A stretch of DNA of 64,000 nt from Paraburkholderia atlantica (GCF_009362785.1 NZ_WHNQ01000001.1:434001-498000), one strand, 5' to 3'; counted from the first letter of the stretch, positions 45,484 to 55,860 are shown. Notes: a model not told the origin generated them from the sequence alone. Made by a program: numbers and translations.

Positions 45484-46623
45484 TCAATCGAAAAAGCTCT
45501 TCACCCGATCGAACCAGCTCTTGCTTTGCGGACTATGCCGCGCACCGCCTTCCACGAGCGCCTTTTCGAACTGCTTGAGCAGATCGCGCTGCGCTTCGGT
45601 GAGCTTGACCGGCGTTTCGACCTGCACATGCACGTACAGATCACCGGCGATGCTCGAACGCAGTCCCTTGATGCCCTTGCCGCGCAAGCGGAACGTCTTG
45701 CCCGACTGTGTGCCTTCCGGCACGGTGAAGGTCGCGCGACCGGCGAGCGTCGGCACTTCGATATCGCCGCCAAGCGCCGCGGTGGTGAACGGGATCGGCA
45801 TCTGGCAATGCAGATCGTCGCCGTCACGCTCGAACACCGAGTGCTGCTTGATATGAATCTCGACGTACAGATCGCCCGACGGACCGCCGTTGATGCCCGG
45901 CTCGCCGTTGCCGGCCGAGCGGATACGCATGCCGTCGTCGATACCGGCCGGGATCTTCACTTCGAGCGTCTTGGTTTCCTTCACCTTGCCCGCGCCGTGG
46001 CAGTGATTGCACGGATCGGGGATGTAGGTGCCGCTGCCGTGGCACTTCGGGCAAGTCTGCTGGATGCTGAAGAAGCCCTGCGACATGCGCACCGAACCCG
46101 AGCCGCTACAGGTCGGGCAGGTTTCCGGCTTGGTGCCCGGCTTCGCGCCCGAGCCATGGCAGACTTCGCACGAAACCCAGCTCGGCACGCGGATCTGCGT
46201 GTCATAGCCGTGCGCGGCCTGCTCGAGCGTGATTTCCATGCTGTAGCGCAGATCGGCGCCGCGATACACCTGCGGGCCCGCGCGACCGCCTCCGCGTGCG
46301 CCGGCGCCGGCCGCCTGGCCGAAGATGTCGCCGAAGATGTCGCCGAATGCGTCGGCAAAGCCGCCGAAACCTTGCGCACCGGCCCCGCCCATGTTCGGAT
46401 CGACGCCCGCGTGACCGTACTGATCGTACGCGGCGCGCTTTTGCGAATCCGACAGCATTTCATAGGCTTCCTTCACCTCCTTGAAATGCTCTTCCGCATC
46501 CTTGTTGCCCGGATTGCGGTCGGGGTGGTGCTTCATCGCGAGCTTGCGATAAGCCTTCTTGATTTCGTCGTCGCTCGCGTTCTTTGCGACGCCCAGAACC
46601 TCGTAGTAATCCCGTTTCGCCAT
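45484..46623 (-). CDS. dnaJ: Chaperone DnaJ (Hsp40)
   Basis: A 379-residue type I DnaJ, cochaperone stimulating DnaK ATPase. J domain with HPD at ~33-35 (KHHPDRNPG), Gly/Phe-rich region ~75-110, and four CxxCxGxG zinc-finger repeats ~140-210 ([34 protein letters not shown]). Substrate-binding C-terminal domains follow. It lies 268 bp behind dnaK; that spacer has hairpins but no strong terminator. Confidence 0.97.
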   Translation of the reverse strand: MAKRDYYEVLGVAKNASDDEIKKAYRKLAMKHHPDRNPGNKDAEEHFKEVKEAYEMLSDSQKRAAYDQYGHAGVDPNMGGAGAQGFGGFADAFGDIFGDIFGQAAGAGARGGGRAGPQVYRGADLRYSMEITLEQAAHGYDTQIRVPSWVSCEVCHGSGAKPGTKPETCPTCSGSGSVRMSQGFFSIQQTCPKCHGSGTYIPDPCNHCHGAGKVKETKTLEVKIPAGIDDGMRIRSAGNGEPGINGGPSGDLYVEIHIKQHSVFERDGDDLHCQMPIPFTTAALGGDIEVPTLAGRATFTVPEGTQSGKTFRLRGKGIKGLRSSIAGDLYVHVQVETPVKLTEAQRDLLKQFEKALVEGGARHSPQSKSWFDRVKSFFD

Positions 46624-46809
46624 ATCGGTTCAACGCCGCCGCGCAAAGCGACGCGGTAGCTCCTTGTGAATGCTGTGGAGTCTCACGACTCGTCCGGCCG
46701 CTGTCTGCGCCGCGCCAGGGCACGGTTCAAAACAACGCCCTCCATAAAACGAACGTGCCCGGAGAGCCCAAAAGGCTCGCCAGGCGCGAAAAACCGCTCT
46801 TGCACTCAA

Positions 46810-46826
46810 GGCGCCCCAAGGGCGCC
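46810..46826. other. Hairpin in the dnaK-dnaJ spacer
   Basis: Perfect 7-bp stem GGCGCCC / GGGCGCC with loop CAA and no U-tract. It may act as an mRNA processing or stability element that sets DnaK above DnaJ levels (inference). Confidence 0.4.
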
Positions 46827-46891
46827 GATCTCGTGCAGCCGGGCCGCGCACATCGCTGTACACGGCTTTACGGTCGGATGCCGACCTGGCT

Positions 46892-48841
46892 TTAGTCCTT
46901 CTTCACTTCCTTGAACTCAGCGTCGACCACGTCGTCGGCCTGCTGGCTCGCGCCCGCCGATGCACCGGCACCGCCCGCCGCGCCCGCTGCCGCTTCGGCA
47001 CCTTGCGCAGCCTGCATGTCGGCGTACATCTTCTCGCCCATCTTCTGCGAGGCCGTGGCCACTGCTTCGATCTTCGCTTCGATCGCAGCCTTGTCGCTCG
47101 AGCCGCTCTTCAGCGTGTCCTCGAGTTCCTTCAACGCGGCTTCGATCTTGTCCTTCTCGCCCGCTTCGAGCTTGTCGCCGTACTCGGTCAGCGCCTTCTT
47201 CGTGCTGTGGACCAGTGCGTCACCCTGGTTGCGGGCGTCGGCCAGCTCACGCAGCTTGTGATCTTCTTCCGCGTTCGCTTCGGCGTCCTTCACCATCTTC
47301 TCGATTTCGGCTTCGGACAGACCCGAGTTCGCCTTGATCGTGATGCGGTTTTCCTTGCCGGTCGCCTTGTCCTTCGCGCCGACGTGGAGAATGCCGTTCG
47401 CGTCGATGTCGAAGCTCACTTCGATCTGCGGCACGCCGCGCGGTGCCGGCGGAATGCCTTCGAGGTTGAACTCGCCGAGCAGCTTGTTGCCCGCTGCCAT
47501 TTCGCGTTCGCCCTGGAACACCTTGATCGTCACGGCGCTCTGGTTGTCGTCAGCCGTCGAGTAGACCTGTGCGTGCTTGGTCGGGATCGTGGTGTTCTTG
47601 TTGATCATCTTCGTCATCACGCCGCCGAGCGTTTCGATGCCGAGCGACAGCGGGGTCACGTCGAGCAGCAGCACGTCCTTGCGGTCGCCCGACAGAACCT
47701 GGCCCTGGATCGCGGCACCAACGGCCACGGCTTCGTCCGGGTTCACGTCACGGCGCGGGTCCTTGCCGAAGAACTCCTTCACCTTTTCCTGCACCTTCGG
47801 CATACGGGTCATACCGCCGACCAGGATCACGTCGTCGATTTCGCCGACCTTCACGCCTGCGTCCTTGATGGCCACGCGGCACGGCTCGATGGTGCGTTCG
47901 ATCAGTTCTTCAACCAGCGCTTCCAACTTCGCACGCGTAATTTTCAGGTTCAAGTGCTTCGGACCCGACGCGTCGGCCGTGATGTACGGCAGGTTGATTT
48001 CGGTCTGCTGGCTCGACGACAGCTCGATCTTGGCCTTTTCAGCCGATTCCTTCAGGCGCTGCAGCGCGAGCACGTCTTTCGACAGATCGACGCCCTGTTC
48101 CTTCTTGAACTCGCCGATGATGTAGTCGATGATGCGCTGGTCGAAGTCTTCACCGCCGAGGAACGTATCGCCGTTCGTGGACAGCACTTCGAACTGCATT
48201 TCACCGTCGACGTCCGCGATTTCGATGATCGAGATGTCGAACGTGCCGCCGCCGAGGTCGAACACGGCGATCTTGCGGTCGCCCTTTTCAGCCTTGTCCA
48301 GGCCGAATGCCAATGCGGCTGCGGTCGGTTCGTTGATGATCCGCTTCACTTCCAGACCGGCGATGCGGCCTGCATCTTTGGTGGCCTGACGCTGGCTGTC
48401 GTTGAAGTACGCCGGCACCGTGATCACGGCTTCCGTGACGGTCTCGCCGAGGTAGTCCTCAGCGGTCTTCTTCATCTTGCGCAGCACTTCGGCGGAAATT
48501 TGCGGCGGCGCGAGCTTCTGGTCGCGCACTTCGATCCATGCGTCGCCGTTGTCGGCCTTGATGATCTTGTAGGGCATCAGGCCGATGTCCTTCTGCACTT
48601 CCTTCTCTTCGAAGCGACGGCCGATCAGGCGCTTGACCGCGAACAGCGTGTTCTTCGGGTTCGTGACCGACTGACGCTTGGCCGGCGCGCCGACCAGGAT
48701 CTCGCTGTCTTCCATGTAAGCGATGATCGACGGCGTGGTGCGCGCGCCTTCCGAGTTCTCGATGACCTTGACCGAGTTGCCTTCCATGATCGCCACGCAC
48801 GAGTTGGTCGTGCCGAGGTCGATGCCGATGATTTTGCCCAT
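46892..48841 (-). CDS. dnaK: Chaperone DnaK (Hsp70)
   Basis: A 649-residue Hsp70. N-terminal ATPase domain: [33 protein letters not shown], and [15 protein letters not shown]. The hydrophobic linker is [14 protein letters not shown] (~390), followed by the substrate-binding domain. The Gly/Ala-rich tail ends in [14 protein letters not shown], the EEVD-like bacterial ending. Start MGKIIGIDL at 48841; the frame extends upstream without support. A sigma-32-like promoter lies ~100 bp upstream. Confidence 0.98.
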   Translation of the reverse strand: MGKIIGIDLGTTNSCVAIMEGNSVKVIENSEGARTTPSIIAYMEDSEILVGAPAKRQSVTNPKNTLFAVKRLIGRRFEEKEVQKDIGLMPYKIIKADNGDAWIEVRDQKLAPPQISAEVLRKMKKTAEDYLGETVTEAVITVPAYFNDSQRQATKDAGRIAGLEVKRIINEPTAAALAFGLDKAEKGDRKIAVFDLGGGTFDISIIEIADVDGEMQFEVLSTNGDTFLGGEDFDQRIIDYIIGEFKKEQGVDLSKDVLALQRLKESAEKAKIELSSSQQTEINLPYITADASGPKHLNLKITRAKLEALVEELIERTIEPCRVAIKDAGVKVGEIDDVILVGGMTRMPKVQEKVKEFFGKDPRRDVNPDEAVAVGAAIQGQVLSGDRKDVLLLDVTPLSLGIETLGGVMTKMINKNTTIPTKHAQVYSTADDNQSAVTIKVFQGEREMAAGNKLLGEFNLEGIPPAPRGVPQIEVSFDIDANGILHVGAKDKATGKENRITIKANSGLSEAEIEKMVKDAEANAEEDHKLRELADARNQGDALVHSTKKALTEYGDKLEAGEKDKIEAALKELEDTLKSGSSDKAAIEAKIEAVATASQKMGEKMYADMQAAQGAEAAAGAAGGAGASAGASQQADDVVDAEFKEVKKD

Positions 48842-49173
48842 TTTTACAAATCTCCTGACTTTGATCGCTGCGGAAAGCGCCCGGTTGGCCCATCTGGCGG
48901 CGGGACGATCCGCTCTCAATTCCTACCTGCACTCAAAATAAGTGCGGCCACATCGTTTTCAAGACCTCTATTGCGATGCGGTCTTTAATTTTTTTCAATC
49001 ACGGGGCGGGCTCGCGAATCCTTGCTTGGAGCCCGCTCCGTCAACTTGCACGGCGCCCCCGGCGTGGTTCGCCGGAAGTGCCTGAATCGACTGAATGTTT
49101 TGCGGCGCGGGGCGCGGCGAAGCGACGAGCTACACGCCTCCGGCGCAAACGTTCGCGGTGCGCGTCGACGTGC
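48842..49173. other. grpE-dnaK intergenic region
   Basis: A 332-bp spacer. It holds the dnaK leader, a sigma-32-like promoter (48938-48963) and a G/C-rich inverted repeat at 49006-49036 (arms GCGGGCTC/GAGCCCGC) that lacks a U-tract on the coding strand. No gene is visible, and no CIRCE-type inverted repeat was found. Confidence 0.55.
48938..48963 (-). promoter_or_regulatory. Candidate sigma-32 promoter of dnaK
   Basis: -35 CTTGAAA (48957-48963, minus strand) matches the heat-shock consensus. An 11-bp spacer separates it from GCACTTAT (48938-48945), a weak match to CCCCATNT. Position ~100 bp before the ATG fits. Confidence 0.5.
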
Positions 49174-49761
49174 TTACTTCGGCGCGGCGACGGTCACGAG
49201 CGCGGGACGCAGCACGCGATCCGCGATCACGAAGCCCTTTTGCAGCACCGCGACGACGGTGTTCGGCTCCTGGTCGGCCGGCACCATCGAAATGGCCTGA
49301 TGGCGATGCGGGTCGAACTTCTCGCCGACCGGATTGATGGCCACGACGCGGCCCTTCTCGAGCGCGCCGCTCAACTGGCGCAGCGTGAGTTCGACGCCTT
49401 CGCGGACCTTCTGCAGGTCGTCGGACGAATGGGCGACGGCCGCCTCGAGACTGTCGACCACCGGCAGCAGATGCTCGGCGAAGTTTTCGATCGCAAACTT
49501 GTGCGCCTTGGCGACGTCTTCCTGAGCGCGACGGCGCACGTTTTCGGTTTCGGCCTTCGCGCGCAGGAAGTCTTCCTGCAACTCGGCGATCTTCGCCTGA
49601 GCGTCGGCCAGCGCCTGCTCAGCGGCTGCCTGGGCGGATTCAGTGGTGGCGCCGGTGTCCTGCTGTTGAGTAGCGGCCCCGGCCGCCTCGGCGGCCTGGC
49701 GCGCGGCTTCGTCGGCGGGCGTGGGATTCTGGCTCGTCGGGTTCTCTTGCGTGTTTTCCAT
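49174..49761 (-). CDS. grpE: Nucleotide exchange factor GrpE
   Basis: A 195-residue GrpE that exchanges ADP from DnaK. An N-terminal Ala/Thr/Gln-rich disordered segment (~1-50) precedes the long dimer helix ([20 protein letters not shown]...[10 protein letters not shown]). The beta domain contains [15 protein letters not shown] and [17 protein letters not shown] strong sigma-32 promoter lies ~120-150 bp upstream. It heads the grpE-dnaK-dnaJ cluster. Confidence 0.96.
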   Translation of the reverse strand: MENTQENPTSQNPTPADEAARQAAEAAGAATQQQDTGATTESAQAAAEQALADAQAKIAELQEDFLRAKAETENVRRRAQEDVAKAHKFAIENFAEHLLPVVDSLEAAVAHSSDDLQKVREGVELTLRQLSGALEKGRVVAINPVGEKFDPHRHQAISMVPADQEPNTVVAVLQKGFVIADRVLRPALVTVAAPK

Positions 49762-50124
49762 GTCGCTGAAAGTCGTTAAAAAGTAAAAGCAAAGACGGAA
49801 AAAGCCGTTCCGACACAGTACGATTCGTGCTTTGCAAAATCGCGACACGTGTCTTCGCGCCGATCCGCCAGACCGGACCCCAGTTGGGGTCTGAAATAGC
49901 CGTTTCAAGCGGCTCCGAGGTTTTTTCGCACCAGCGTCGTGCAGGCGAAATGCGCCGTAACAAGCATTCACGTGGCGCAATCAGATAGGGATTGAGTGCA
50001 GCCCGCAACTGACCTATTCTCCAGTCATGGAGCGGCAACGCACGTTAACCCTAATTTGACGTAAGCCTTACCGACACCTGACAGTCGTTCCGATAGCCCG
50101 TTTCAGCCCATCGAGGGGAGTACC
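49762..50124. other. Divergent region upstream of grpE
   Basis: A 363-bp region holding the grpE heat-shock promoter (49882-49909) and the upstream region of the small ORF at 50125. Nothing else is recognisable. Confidence 0.5.
49882..49909 (-). promoter_or_regulatory. Sigma-32 (heat-shock) promoter of grpE
   Basis: Minus-strand CTTGAAA (49903-49909), 13-bp spacer, CCCCAACT (49882-49889). Both elements closely match the RpoH consensus CTTGAAA / CCCCATNT with correct spacing. Confidence 0.85.
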
Positions 50125-50286
50125 GTGAAACTGACCGTTGCAATCGGGGTGGTCGCACTGGTACTGATCGCGGGCACCACGACAATCTGCATGTCCGGCG
50201 CGGTCAACGACCACACCACCGAGTACGGTGGCGCACATGCCACGGTCGAGCAGTTTTTTAGTTCCCACCCGAAAATCTGTCGATAG
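50125..50286 (+). CDS. 53-residue hypothetical membrane/secreted peptide
   Basis: GTG at 50125 follows a good ribosome-binding site (AGGGGAG, 50114-50120) with 4-nt spacing. The product starts MKLTVAIGVVALVLIAGT, a typical signal or membrane helix, and continues with a short hydrophilic tail ending FFSSHPKICR. Its last 29 bp overlap the convergent hslR 3' end. No family is recognised. It is too short for most gene callers; support is the ribosome-binding site, hydrophobic helix and clean stop. Confidence 0.5.
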   Translation: MKLTVAIGVVALVLIAGTTTICMSGAVNDHTTEYGGAHATVEQFFSSHPKICR

Positions 50287-50665
50287 TGCGCCGGTCGCGT
50301 TTGGTCGGTCGCCCGTGCAGCGCGGCGGCCGGCTCGTGATACACCTTGCGACGTTCCTGCTCGGCCTGCCGCTTCTCCTTGCTCTGCGCGGTTTCAACGT
50401 AAAGCGTCTGCGCCACGCTCGCCGGGCCGCGCACGTCGCACACACCCAGCACTTCCACCTGCCACACGTAACGCTCGATCTCGATTTCGACCAGATCGCC
50501 GACACGCACGTCCTTGGCCGGCTTCACGGCCGCGCCGCCGATCCGCACCCGTCCCTTGTCGACCGCATCCGCGGCCAGCGAACGCGTCTTGAAGAAGCGC
50601 GCGGCCCACAGCCATTTGTCGATGCGCAGTTTCGCGCCCGGTTCGGTTGAAATACGGTAGTTCAT
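50258..50665 (-). CDS. hslR: S4-domain ribosome-associated heat-shock protein (Hsp15/HslR)
   Basis: A 135-residue RNA-binding protein. The S4 domain occupies ~13-75 (LRIDKWLWAARFFKTRSLAADAVDKGRVRIGG), followed by a basic C-terminal tail (KEKRQAEQERRKVYHEP...RPTKRDRRTIDRF). Hsp15 rescues stalled 50S subunits carrying peptidyl-tRNA. ATG 50665 is 8 bp after the hemH stop; a TTG 12 bp earlier is the alternative. Confidence 0.92.
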   Translation of the reverse strand: MNYRISTEPGAKLRIDKWLWAARFFKTRSLAADAVDKGRVRIGGAAVKPAKDVRVGDLVEIEIERYVWQVEVLGVCDVRGPASVAQTLYVETAQSKEKRQAEQERRKVYHEPAAALHGRPTKRDRRTIDRFSGGN

Positions 50666-50673
50666 CTGCGTAT

Positions 50674-51744
50674 TCAAGCTCCTGTCGTGTGCGGCACCGG
50701 CACCGCCTGCACCGGCCAGCCCTGCAGATGCTGCGCGACGATTTCGCCGAGCGCGGCAACCCAGGGCTGCGACGCGTTCAGACAGGCGATCCGGTGAAAC
50801 TCCTTGCCACCCGCCTGCAGAAATTCGTCGCGCACTTCCATGCCGATTTCCTCGATCGTTTCAAGGCAGTCGGCGGTGAAACCCGGACAAAACACGTCAG
50901 CACGCCGCACGCCTGCCGCGCCGAGTTCCTTCAACGTCGGCGCTGTATAGGGCTGCAGCCATTCGGCCTTGCCAAAGCGCGACTGGAACGTGATGCGGCA
51001 TTCGACCGGCGTCAATTCGAGCGCCTGCATCAGCAGCGCGCCGGTCTGCTGGCATTGCTCGTGATATGGGTCGCCGAGGTCGAGTGTGCGCTTGGGAACG
51101 CCGTGGAAACTCAGCACGAGCTTGTCGCCCGCCGCGAAATCGGGGCGGCCGTGCAGATGCCAGTGGTGACGCACCTGAGCGGCGAGCGCCGCGATATACG
51201 CCGGGTGATCGGCGTACTGGCGCACCGTGCGGATTTCCGGCTGGTTGCGCATGCGCTTGAGCGCGGAAAAGGCTTCGTCGAACGCGGTCGCGGTGGTCGA
51301 CGCCGAATACTGCGGATACATCGGCATCAGCAGCACGCGCTCGGCGCCCGCGAGCTTCAGCTGGTTCAGCATCGCCGGAATCCCGGGCGTGCCGTAGCGC
51401 ATCGCGTAGTCGACCAGCACCGTGTAGTCGTTGACTTGCAGCAGATGGCGCAAGCCCTCGACCTGCTTTTCGGTATGGACGCGCAGCGGCGAGCCCTCGG
51501 GCATCCACACCGCCGCGTACTTCTTGGCGGAGCTGCGGCCGCGAAACGGCAGGATCAGCAGACGCAGAATCAGCTGCCACAGCAGCGCGGGAATTTCGAC
51601 CACGCGAGGATCGGAGAGGAACTGCGCGAGATAGCGGCGCACCGCGCGCGGCGTCGGCGCGTCGGGCGTGCCGAGATTGATCAGCAACACGGCGACGCGA
51701 TGCGACGTGGCGTTCTGTGAGGGCCGCTCGAGGTCGAAGCGCAT
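50674..51744 (-). CDS. hemH: Ferrochelatase
   Basis: A 356-residue enzyme inserting Fe2+ into protoporphyrin IX, last step of protoheme synthesis. The N-terminal [15 protein letters not shown], the catalytic His in [20 protein letters not shown], and [15 protein letters not shown] with the conserved acidic residue are diagnostic. It is cotranscribed with hslR, downstream of hrcA. Confidence 0.96.
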   Translation of the reverse strand: MRFDLERPSQNATSHRVAVLLINLGTPDAPTPRAVRRYLAQFLSDPRVVEIPALLWQLILRLLILPFRGRSSAKKYAAVWMPEGSPLRVHTEKQVEGLRHLLQVNDYTVLVDYAMRYGTPGIPAMLNQLKLAGAERVLLMPMYPQYSASTTATAFDEAFSALKRMRNQPEIRTVRQYADHPAYIAALAAQVRHHWHLHGRPDFAAGDKLVLSFHGVPKRTLDLGDPYHEQCQQTGALLMQALELTPVECRITFQSRFGKAEWLQPYTAPTLKELGAAGVRRADVFCPGFTADCLETIEEIGMEVRDEFLQAGGKEFHRIACLNASQPWVAALGEIVAQHLQGWPVQAVPVPHTTGA

Positions 51745-51922
51745 AGGCAGCAGAGATCACCGCTTCAAGCGGCGAGTCGATTCAATGGAGATTCATTATA
51801 GCGGCGCGGGTTCGGCCCGGCGCCGCCGGACCCTGGCCATTCGGACGATTGGCAGACGCCACCCGTTCGCGCATCATGGCCGGCACGGCTGCGATGACGG
51901 CAGCGCCGCGCAACGCGAGGGA

Positions 51923-52942
51923 CTACTGCTGGCTGAGTGTCATGGACAACAGCCGCGCGGTGATGTCCACGATCGGAATCACGCGGTTGTAGGCCATGCG
52001 GGTCGGTCCGATCACGCCGAGCGTGCCGACGATCTTGCCGTTGACCTCGTACGGCGCGGTGACGACGCTCATTTCCTCGATTGGCACCAGAGTCGATTCG
52101 CCGCCAATGAAAATTTGCACGCCCGCCGCGTGACTCGACACGTCGAGCAACTGAAGGAGGCTGGTCTTCTGGTCGAACACATCGAAAAGCTTGCGCAGCC
52201 GCGCCATGTCCGACGAAAGATCGGCGACTTCGAGCAGATTGCGCTCGCCCGAGATCAGCACGGTCTCGCCGGTGTCGGATTCGTCGGTGCTCGCGGTGAC
52301 GGCCGCGTGCATCAGCGAGGTCATGTCGCCACGCAGCTCGTCGATTTCCTCGCGCAGGCGGCGGCGCACTTCGTCGAACGAGAGGCCCGCGAAATGCGCG
52401 TTGATGTAATTGGAGGCTTCCACCAGCTGCGAAGGCGAAAAGTCGCGCTGGGTGGCGAGAATACGGTTCTGCACGTCGCCTTCTGGCGTCACGATGATCA
52501 GCAGAATGCGCTTGTCGGACAGGCGCATGAATTCGATCTGCTTGAATACGTGGCTGCGGCGCGGTGTGAGCACCACACCGGCGAACTGCGACAGGTTGGA
52601 CAGCACGCTCGCCGCCGCGGCGACGATTTTCTGCGGCTCGCCCACCTGCAGCGTGGTCTTGACGGCGCGCATCACCGCTTCTTCGTCGGCGGCGGACTCG
52701 ACCGTCAACATCGTGTCGACGAACAGACGGTAGCCGCGTGGCGTCGGAATGCGCCCTGCCGACGTATGCGGACTGATCACGAGCCCCAGATCCTCGAGGT
52801 CCGACATCACGTTGCGGATCGTGGCCGGGCTCAGTTCGAGGCCCGAGTAACGTGACAGCGTGCGCGAGCCGACCGGCTGACCTTCGGCGATGTAGCGCTC
52901 AATCAGCGTTTTGAGGAGGGTTTGTGCGCGAGGATCTAGCAT
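51923..52942 (-). CDS. hrcA: Heat-inducible transcription repressor HrcA
   Basis: A 339-residue repressor of class I heat-shock genes that binds CIRCE elements, usually at groESL. N-terminal winged helix ([42 protein letters not shown]), GAF-like dimer domain, and C-terminal conserved [19 protein letters not shown] 52942 matches the family start. TAAAAT lies 8 bp upstream and no ribosome-binding site is seen. Divergent from nadK. Confidence 0.95.
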   Translation of the reverse strand: MLDPRAQTLLKTLIERYIAEGQPVGSRTLSRYSGLELSPATIRNVMSDLEDLGLVISPHTSAGRIPTPRGYRLFVDTMLTVESAADEEAVMRAVKTTLQVGEPQKIVAAAASVLSNLSQFAGVVLTPRRSHVFKQIEFMRLSDKRILLIIVTPEGDVQNRILATQRDFSPSQLVEASNYINAHFAGLSFDEVRRRLREEIDELRGDMTSLMHAAVTASTDESDTGETVLISGERNLLEVADLSSDMARLRKLFDVFDQKTSLLQLLDVSSHAAGVQIFIGGESTLVPIEEMSVVTAPYEVNGKIVGTLGVIGPTRMAYNRVIPIVDITARLLSMTLSQQ

Positions 52943-52950
52943 GACGAAAA

Positions 52951-52956
52951 ATTTTA
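52951..52956 (-). promoter_or_regulatory. Candidate -10 box of hrcA, 8 bp before the ATG
   Basis: Minus-strand TAAAAT ending eight bases from ATG 52942; a transcript starting from it would have essentially no leader. Confidence 0.4.
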
Positions 52957-53137
52957 GCTCAATGGCATCGCAGCCGCGAGCGCCCGCGGCGCCCGCTCCC
53001 AGCGAATGCGCCACCGTCAGCGGGCTCGCATGTCATCGGGTCTTCACCATTCTAACGATAATCGCGACATACGCAGACGCCCCGCGTGCGCCGGCCCGCT
53101 ACCGGGTTGGCCTGCGGTTCTTTTCAGGCCCTACCTA

Positions 53138-53146
53138 TGGTGTAAT
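53138..53146 (+). promoter_or_regulatory. Extended -10 of nadK, 6 bp before the ATG
   Basis: TGG-TGTAAT forms an extended -10 (TGn plus hexamer) with six bases to ATG 53153, again compatible with a leaderless transcript. Confidence 0.45.
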
Positions 53147-53152
53147 GCCGGC

Positions 53153-54067
53153 ATGCAAGTGACCAGCCAGTTCAAGACCGTCGCGCTCGTCGGGCGCAGC
53201 AATACGCCAGGCATCGGCGAGCCGCTGACCGCGCTCGCCGCGTGCCTCGCCAAGCTCGGCCTCGAAGTCGTGTTCGAAGCCGACACCGCCGCCGAAATCG
53301 GCGTAACCGACTACCCGGCGCTGCGTCCCGCTGAGATCGGCGCGCGCGCCGACGTTGCCGTGGTGCTCGGCGGCGACGGCACGATGCTCGGCATCGGTCG
53401 CCAGCTCGCGCCATATCGCACACCCTTGATCGGCATCAACCACGGGCGGCTCGGCTTCATCACCGACATCCCGATCTCCGACATGCTCGAGACCGTGCCG
53501 CAAATGCTGTCCGGCACCTTCGAGCGCGAGGAGCGCGTGCTGCTCGAAGCGCGCATCGTGCGCGACGGCACGCCGATCTACCATGCGCTCGCGTTCAACG
53601 ACGTGGTGGTCAACCGTAGCGGTTTTTCGGGCATGGCGGAGCTGCGCGTGTCGGTCGACGGCCGCTTCATGTACAACCAGCGCTCGGACGGCCTGATCGT
53701 CGCGACGCCGACCGGCTCGACCGCGTACGCGCTGTCGTCGCAGGGGCCGATCCTGCATCCGCAATTGCAGGGCTTCGTGCTCGTGCCGATCGCGCCACAC
53801 GCGCTGTCGAACCGGCCGATCGTGCTGCCGGACGACTCGAAGGTCAGCATCCAGATCGTTTCCGGGCGCGAAGTGAACGTCAATTTCGACATGCAGTCGT
53901 TCACGTCGCTGGAGCTCGGCGACACGATCGAGGTGCGCCGTTCGCGTCACACGGTGCCAATGCTGCATCCGGTCGGCTACAGCTATTACGCGACGCTGCG
54001 CAAGAAGCTGCACTGGCACGAGTATCCGTCGCACGAAGAAGACCAGAGGCCGCAAGCGGCGCCTTGA
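53153..54067 (+). CDS. nadK: NAD kinase
   Basis: A 304-residue ATP-NAD kinase producing NADP. The GGDGT motif is at ~73-77 ([14 protein letters not shown]), followed by [12 protein letters not shown], then [12 protein letters not shown] and the Gly-rich [16 protein letters not shown]. Start [17 protein letters not shown] fits relatives; the upstream open frame is unsupported. Divergent from hrcA, with recN 54 bp downstream. Confidence 0.96.
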   Translation: MQVTSQFKTVALVGRSNTPGIGEPLTALAACLAKLGLEVVFEADTAAEIGVTDYPALRPAEIGARADVAVVLGGDGTMLGIGRQLAPYRTPLIGINHGRLGFITDIPISDMLETVPQMLSGTFEREERVLLEARIVRDGTPIYHALAFNDVVVNRSGFSGMAELRVSVDGRFMYNQRSDGLIVATPTGSTAYALSSQGPILHPQLQGFVLVPIAPHALSNRPIVLPDDSKVSIQIVSGREVNVNFDMQSFTSLELGDTIEVRRSRHTVPMLHPVGYSYYATLRKKLHWHEYPSHEEDQRPQAAP

Positions 54068-54121
54068 AGCGCACACGCCGCCGCGGCCGCCACCCGAATC
54101 CCACGCTACCCGACGACCTCC

Positions 54122-55789
54122 ATGCTTCGCCACCTCTCGATACGCGACTTCGTCATCGTCGCCGCGCTCGACCTCGAATTCGACAGCGGCTTTACCGTTT
54201 TCTCGGGCGAAACCGGCGCCGGCAAATCGATCCTGATCGACGCGCTCGCGCTGGCACTAGGTGCGCGCGCCGAGGCGAGCGTCGTGCGCACCGGCGAGAG
54301 CCGCGCCGACATCACCGCGGAGTTCGAAACCCACGCGCAGGTCGATCAATGGCTCGACGAGCAGGCGCTCGGCGCGGCCGACGACGGCCAGCACGGCGGC
54401 ACCGTGATGCTGCGGCGGGTGGTCGACGCGAACGGCCGCTCGCGCGCGTTCATCAACGGCACGGCGGCCACGCTCGCGCAGTTGCGCGAGGTCGGCGAAA
54501 TGCTCGTCGATATTCACGGCCAGCACGCGCACCAGCTGCTGATGCGCCCGGACGCGCAGCGCGAGCTGTTCGACACGCACGCGGGCCTGTCCGACCTGGC
54601 CGCCGCGGTCACGCGCGCGTGGCGCACGTGGCGCGACAAGGCCCAGGCGGTCGAGCATGCGCAAACGCGCGATCGCGAGCTGCAACTCGAACGCGAGCGA
54701 CTCGCGTGGCAACTCACCGAGCTCGACAAGCTCGCGCCGCAGCCGGGCGAATGGGAAGAGGTCAACACCGAGCATCGGCGGCTATCGCATTCCGCGAATC
54801 TGATCGACGGCGTGCAGGGTGCGCTCGGTGCACTGTCCGAATCGGACGACGCGATGATCACGCATCTCGGCTCGATCGTGTCGAAGGTGCGCGACCTCGC
54901 TGAGATCGACCCGGCGCTGAACGACGTGCTCGCCGCGCTCGAACCCGCCGAAATCCAGTTGCAGGAAGCCGCGTATTCGCTGAGCCACTATGCGCAGAAG
55001 CTCGAGCTCGATCCGGAGCGGCTCGCTCAGGTCGAAAAGCGCCTCGACGCGCTGCACTCGGCCGCGCGCAAATTCCGCCTGCAGCCCGAGACGCTGCCGG
55101 AAGAACACGAAGCGCGCCGCAAGCAATTGGCCGCGCTCGACGCCGCCGCGGACCTCGACGGCCTGCGCGCCGCCGAGGCGCAAGCGAAGGAAGTGTTCAT
55201 CGGCGAGGCGAAGAAGCTGTCGAAGGCACGCGCGAAAGCAGGCAAGGCGCTCGGCGAGGCGGTCACGACCGGTATGCAGGAACTGTCGATGAAAGGCGGC
55301 AGCTTCGAAGTCGCGCTGGTGCCGTTGCCCGAAGGCGGCGCGCATGGGCTCGAGCAGATCGAGTTTCGCGTCGCCGGTCATGCCGGCGTGCCGCTGCGGC
55401 CGCTCGCGAAGGTCGCGTCGGGCGGCGAACTCGCGCGGATCAGTCTGGCGCTCGCAGTGATCGCGAGCGCAGCCAGCCCGACACCGACGCTGATCTTCGA
55501 CGAAGTGGATACCGGCATCGGCGGCGGCGTGGCTGAAGTGGTCGGGCGGCTATTGCATCAACTCGGCGAAGCGCGCCAGGTGTTGTGCGTGACCCATCTG
55601 CCGCAGGTCGCGGCGCGCGGCGATCATCATTTCCAGGTCGCAAAGATGAGCAACGGCACCGGCGGCACGCTCAGCAGCGTGACCTCGCTCGACAAGGCGA
55701 GCCGCATCGAGGAAGTCGCGCGCATGCTCGGCGGCCTCGAAATCACCGCGACCACGCGCAAGCACGCGAAGGAAATGCTGGCCGCCTGA
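54122..55789 (+). CDS. recN: DNA repair protein RecN
   Basis: A 555-residue SMC-like ATPase acting early in double-strand-break repair. Walker A GETGAGKSILIDAL (~30-43), a coiled-coil middle region (~150-380), ABC signature VASGGELARISLALAV and Walker B TLIFDEVDTGIGGGVAE near the C-terminus. Length typical. Downstream of nadK, a conserved neighbour pair (hrcA-nadK-recN). Confidence 0.97.
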   Translation: MLRHLSIRDFVIVAALDLEFDSGFTVFSGETGAGKSILIDALALALGARAEASVVRTGESRADITAEFETHAQVDQWLDEQALGAADDGQHGGTVMLRRVVDANGRSRAFINGTAATLAQLREVGEMLVDIHGQHAHQLLMRPDAQRELFDTHAGLSDLAAAVTRAWRTWRDKAQAVEHAQTRDRELQLERERLAWQLTELDKLAPQPGEWEEVNTEHRRLSHSANLIDGVQGALGALSESDDAMITHLGSIVSKVRDLAEIDPALNDVLAALEPAEIQLQEAAYSLSHYAQKLELDPERLAQVEKRLDALHSAARKFRLQPETLPEEHEARRKQLAALDAAADLDGLRAAEAQAKEVFIGEAKKLSKARAKAGKALGEAVTTGMQELSMKGGSFEVALVPLPEGGAHGLEQIEFRVAGHAGVPLRPLAKVASGGELARISLALAVIASAASPTPTLIFDEVDTGIGGGVAEVVGRLLHQLGEARQVLCVTHLPQVAARGDHHFQVAKMSNGTGGTLSSVTSLDKASRIEEVARMLGGLEITATTRKHAKEMLAA

Positions 55790-55833
55790 GCTTGCGCCGT
55801 GCGCAGGTCACCGCACACGGCCTGAGTCGGGTT

Positions 55834-55860
55834 GGCCGGGACGTCACACCGATCCCGGCC
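55834..55860. terminator. Hairpin between convergent recN and glnE
   Basis: 8-bp stem GGCCGGGA / TCCCGGCC with an 11-nt loop and no clear U-tract; a possible weak bidirectional terminator. Confidence 0.45.

Noticed and set aside
47003..48988. A 661-codon plus-strand frame opposite dnaK
   Set aside because: Composition (Arg/His/Val-rich, no domain) is that of a codon-bias shadow; dnaK on the minus strand is unambiguous.
49006..49036. Hairpin after grpE as a terminator
   Set aside because: The stem is followed by an A-rich rather than U-rich stretch on the transcribed strand, so it is not an intrinsic terminator for grpE.
48842..50124. CIRCE operators for HrcA at grpE/dnaK
   Set aside because: No TTAGCACTC-N9-GAGTGCTAA-like inverted repeat seen; sigma-32 elements are present instead.
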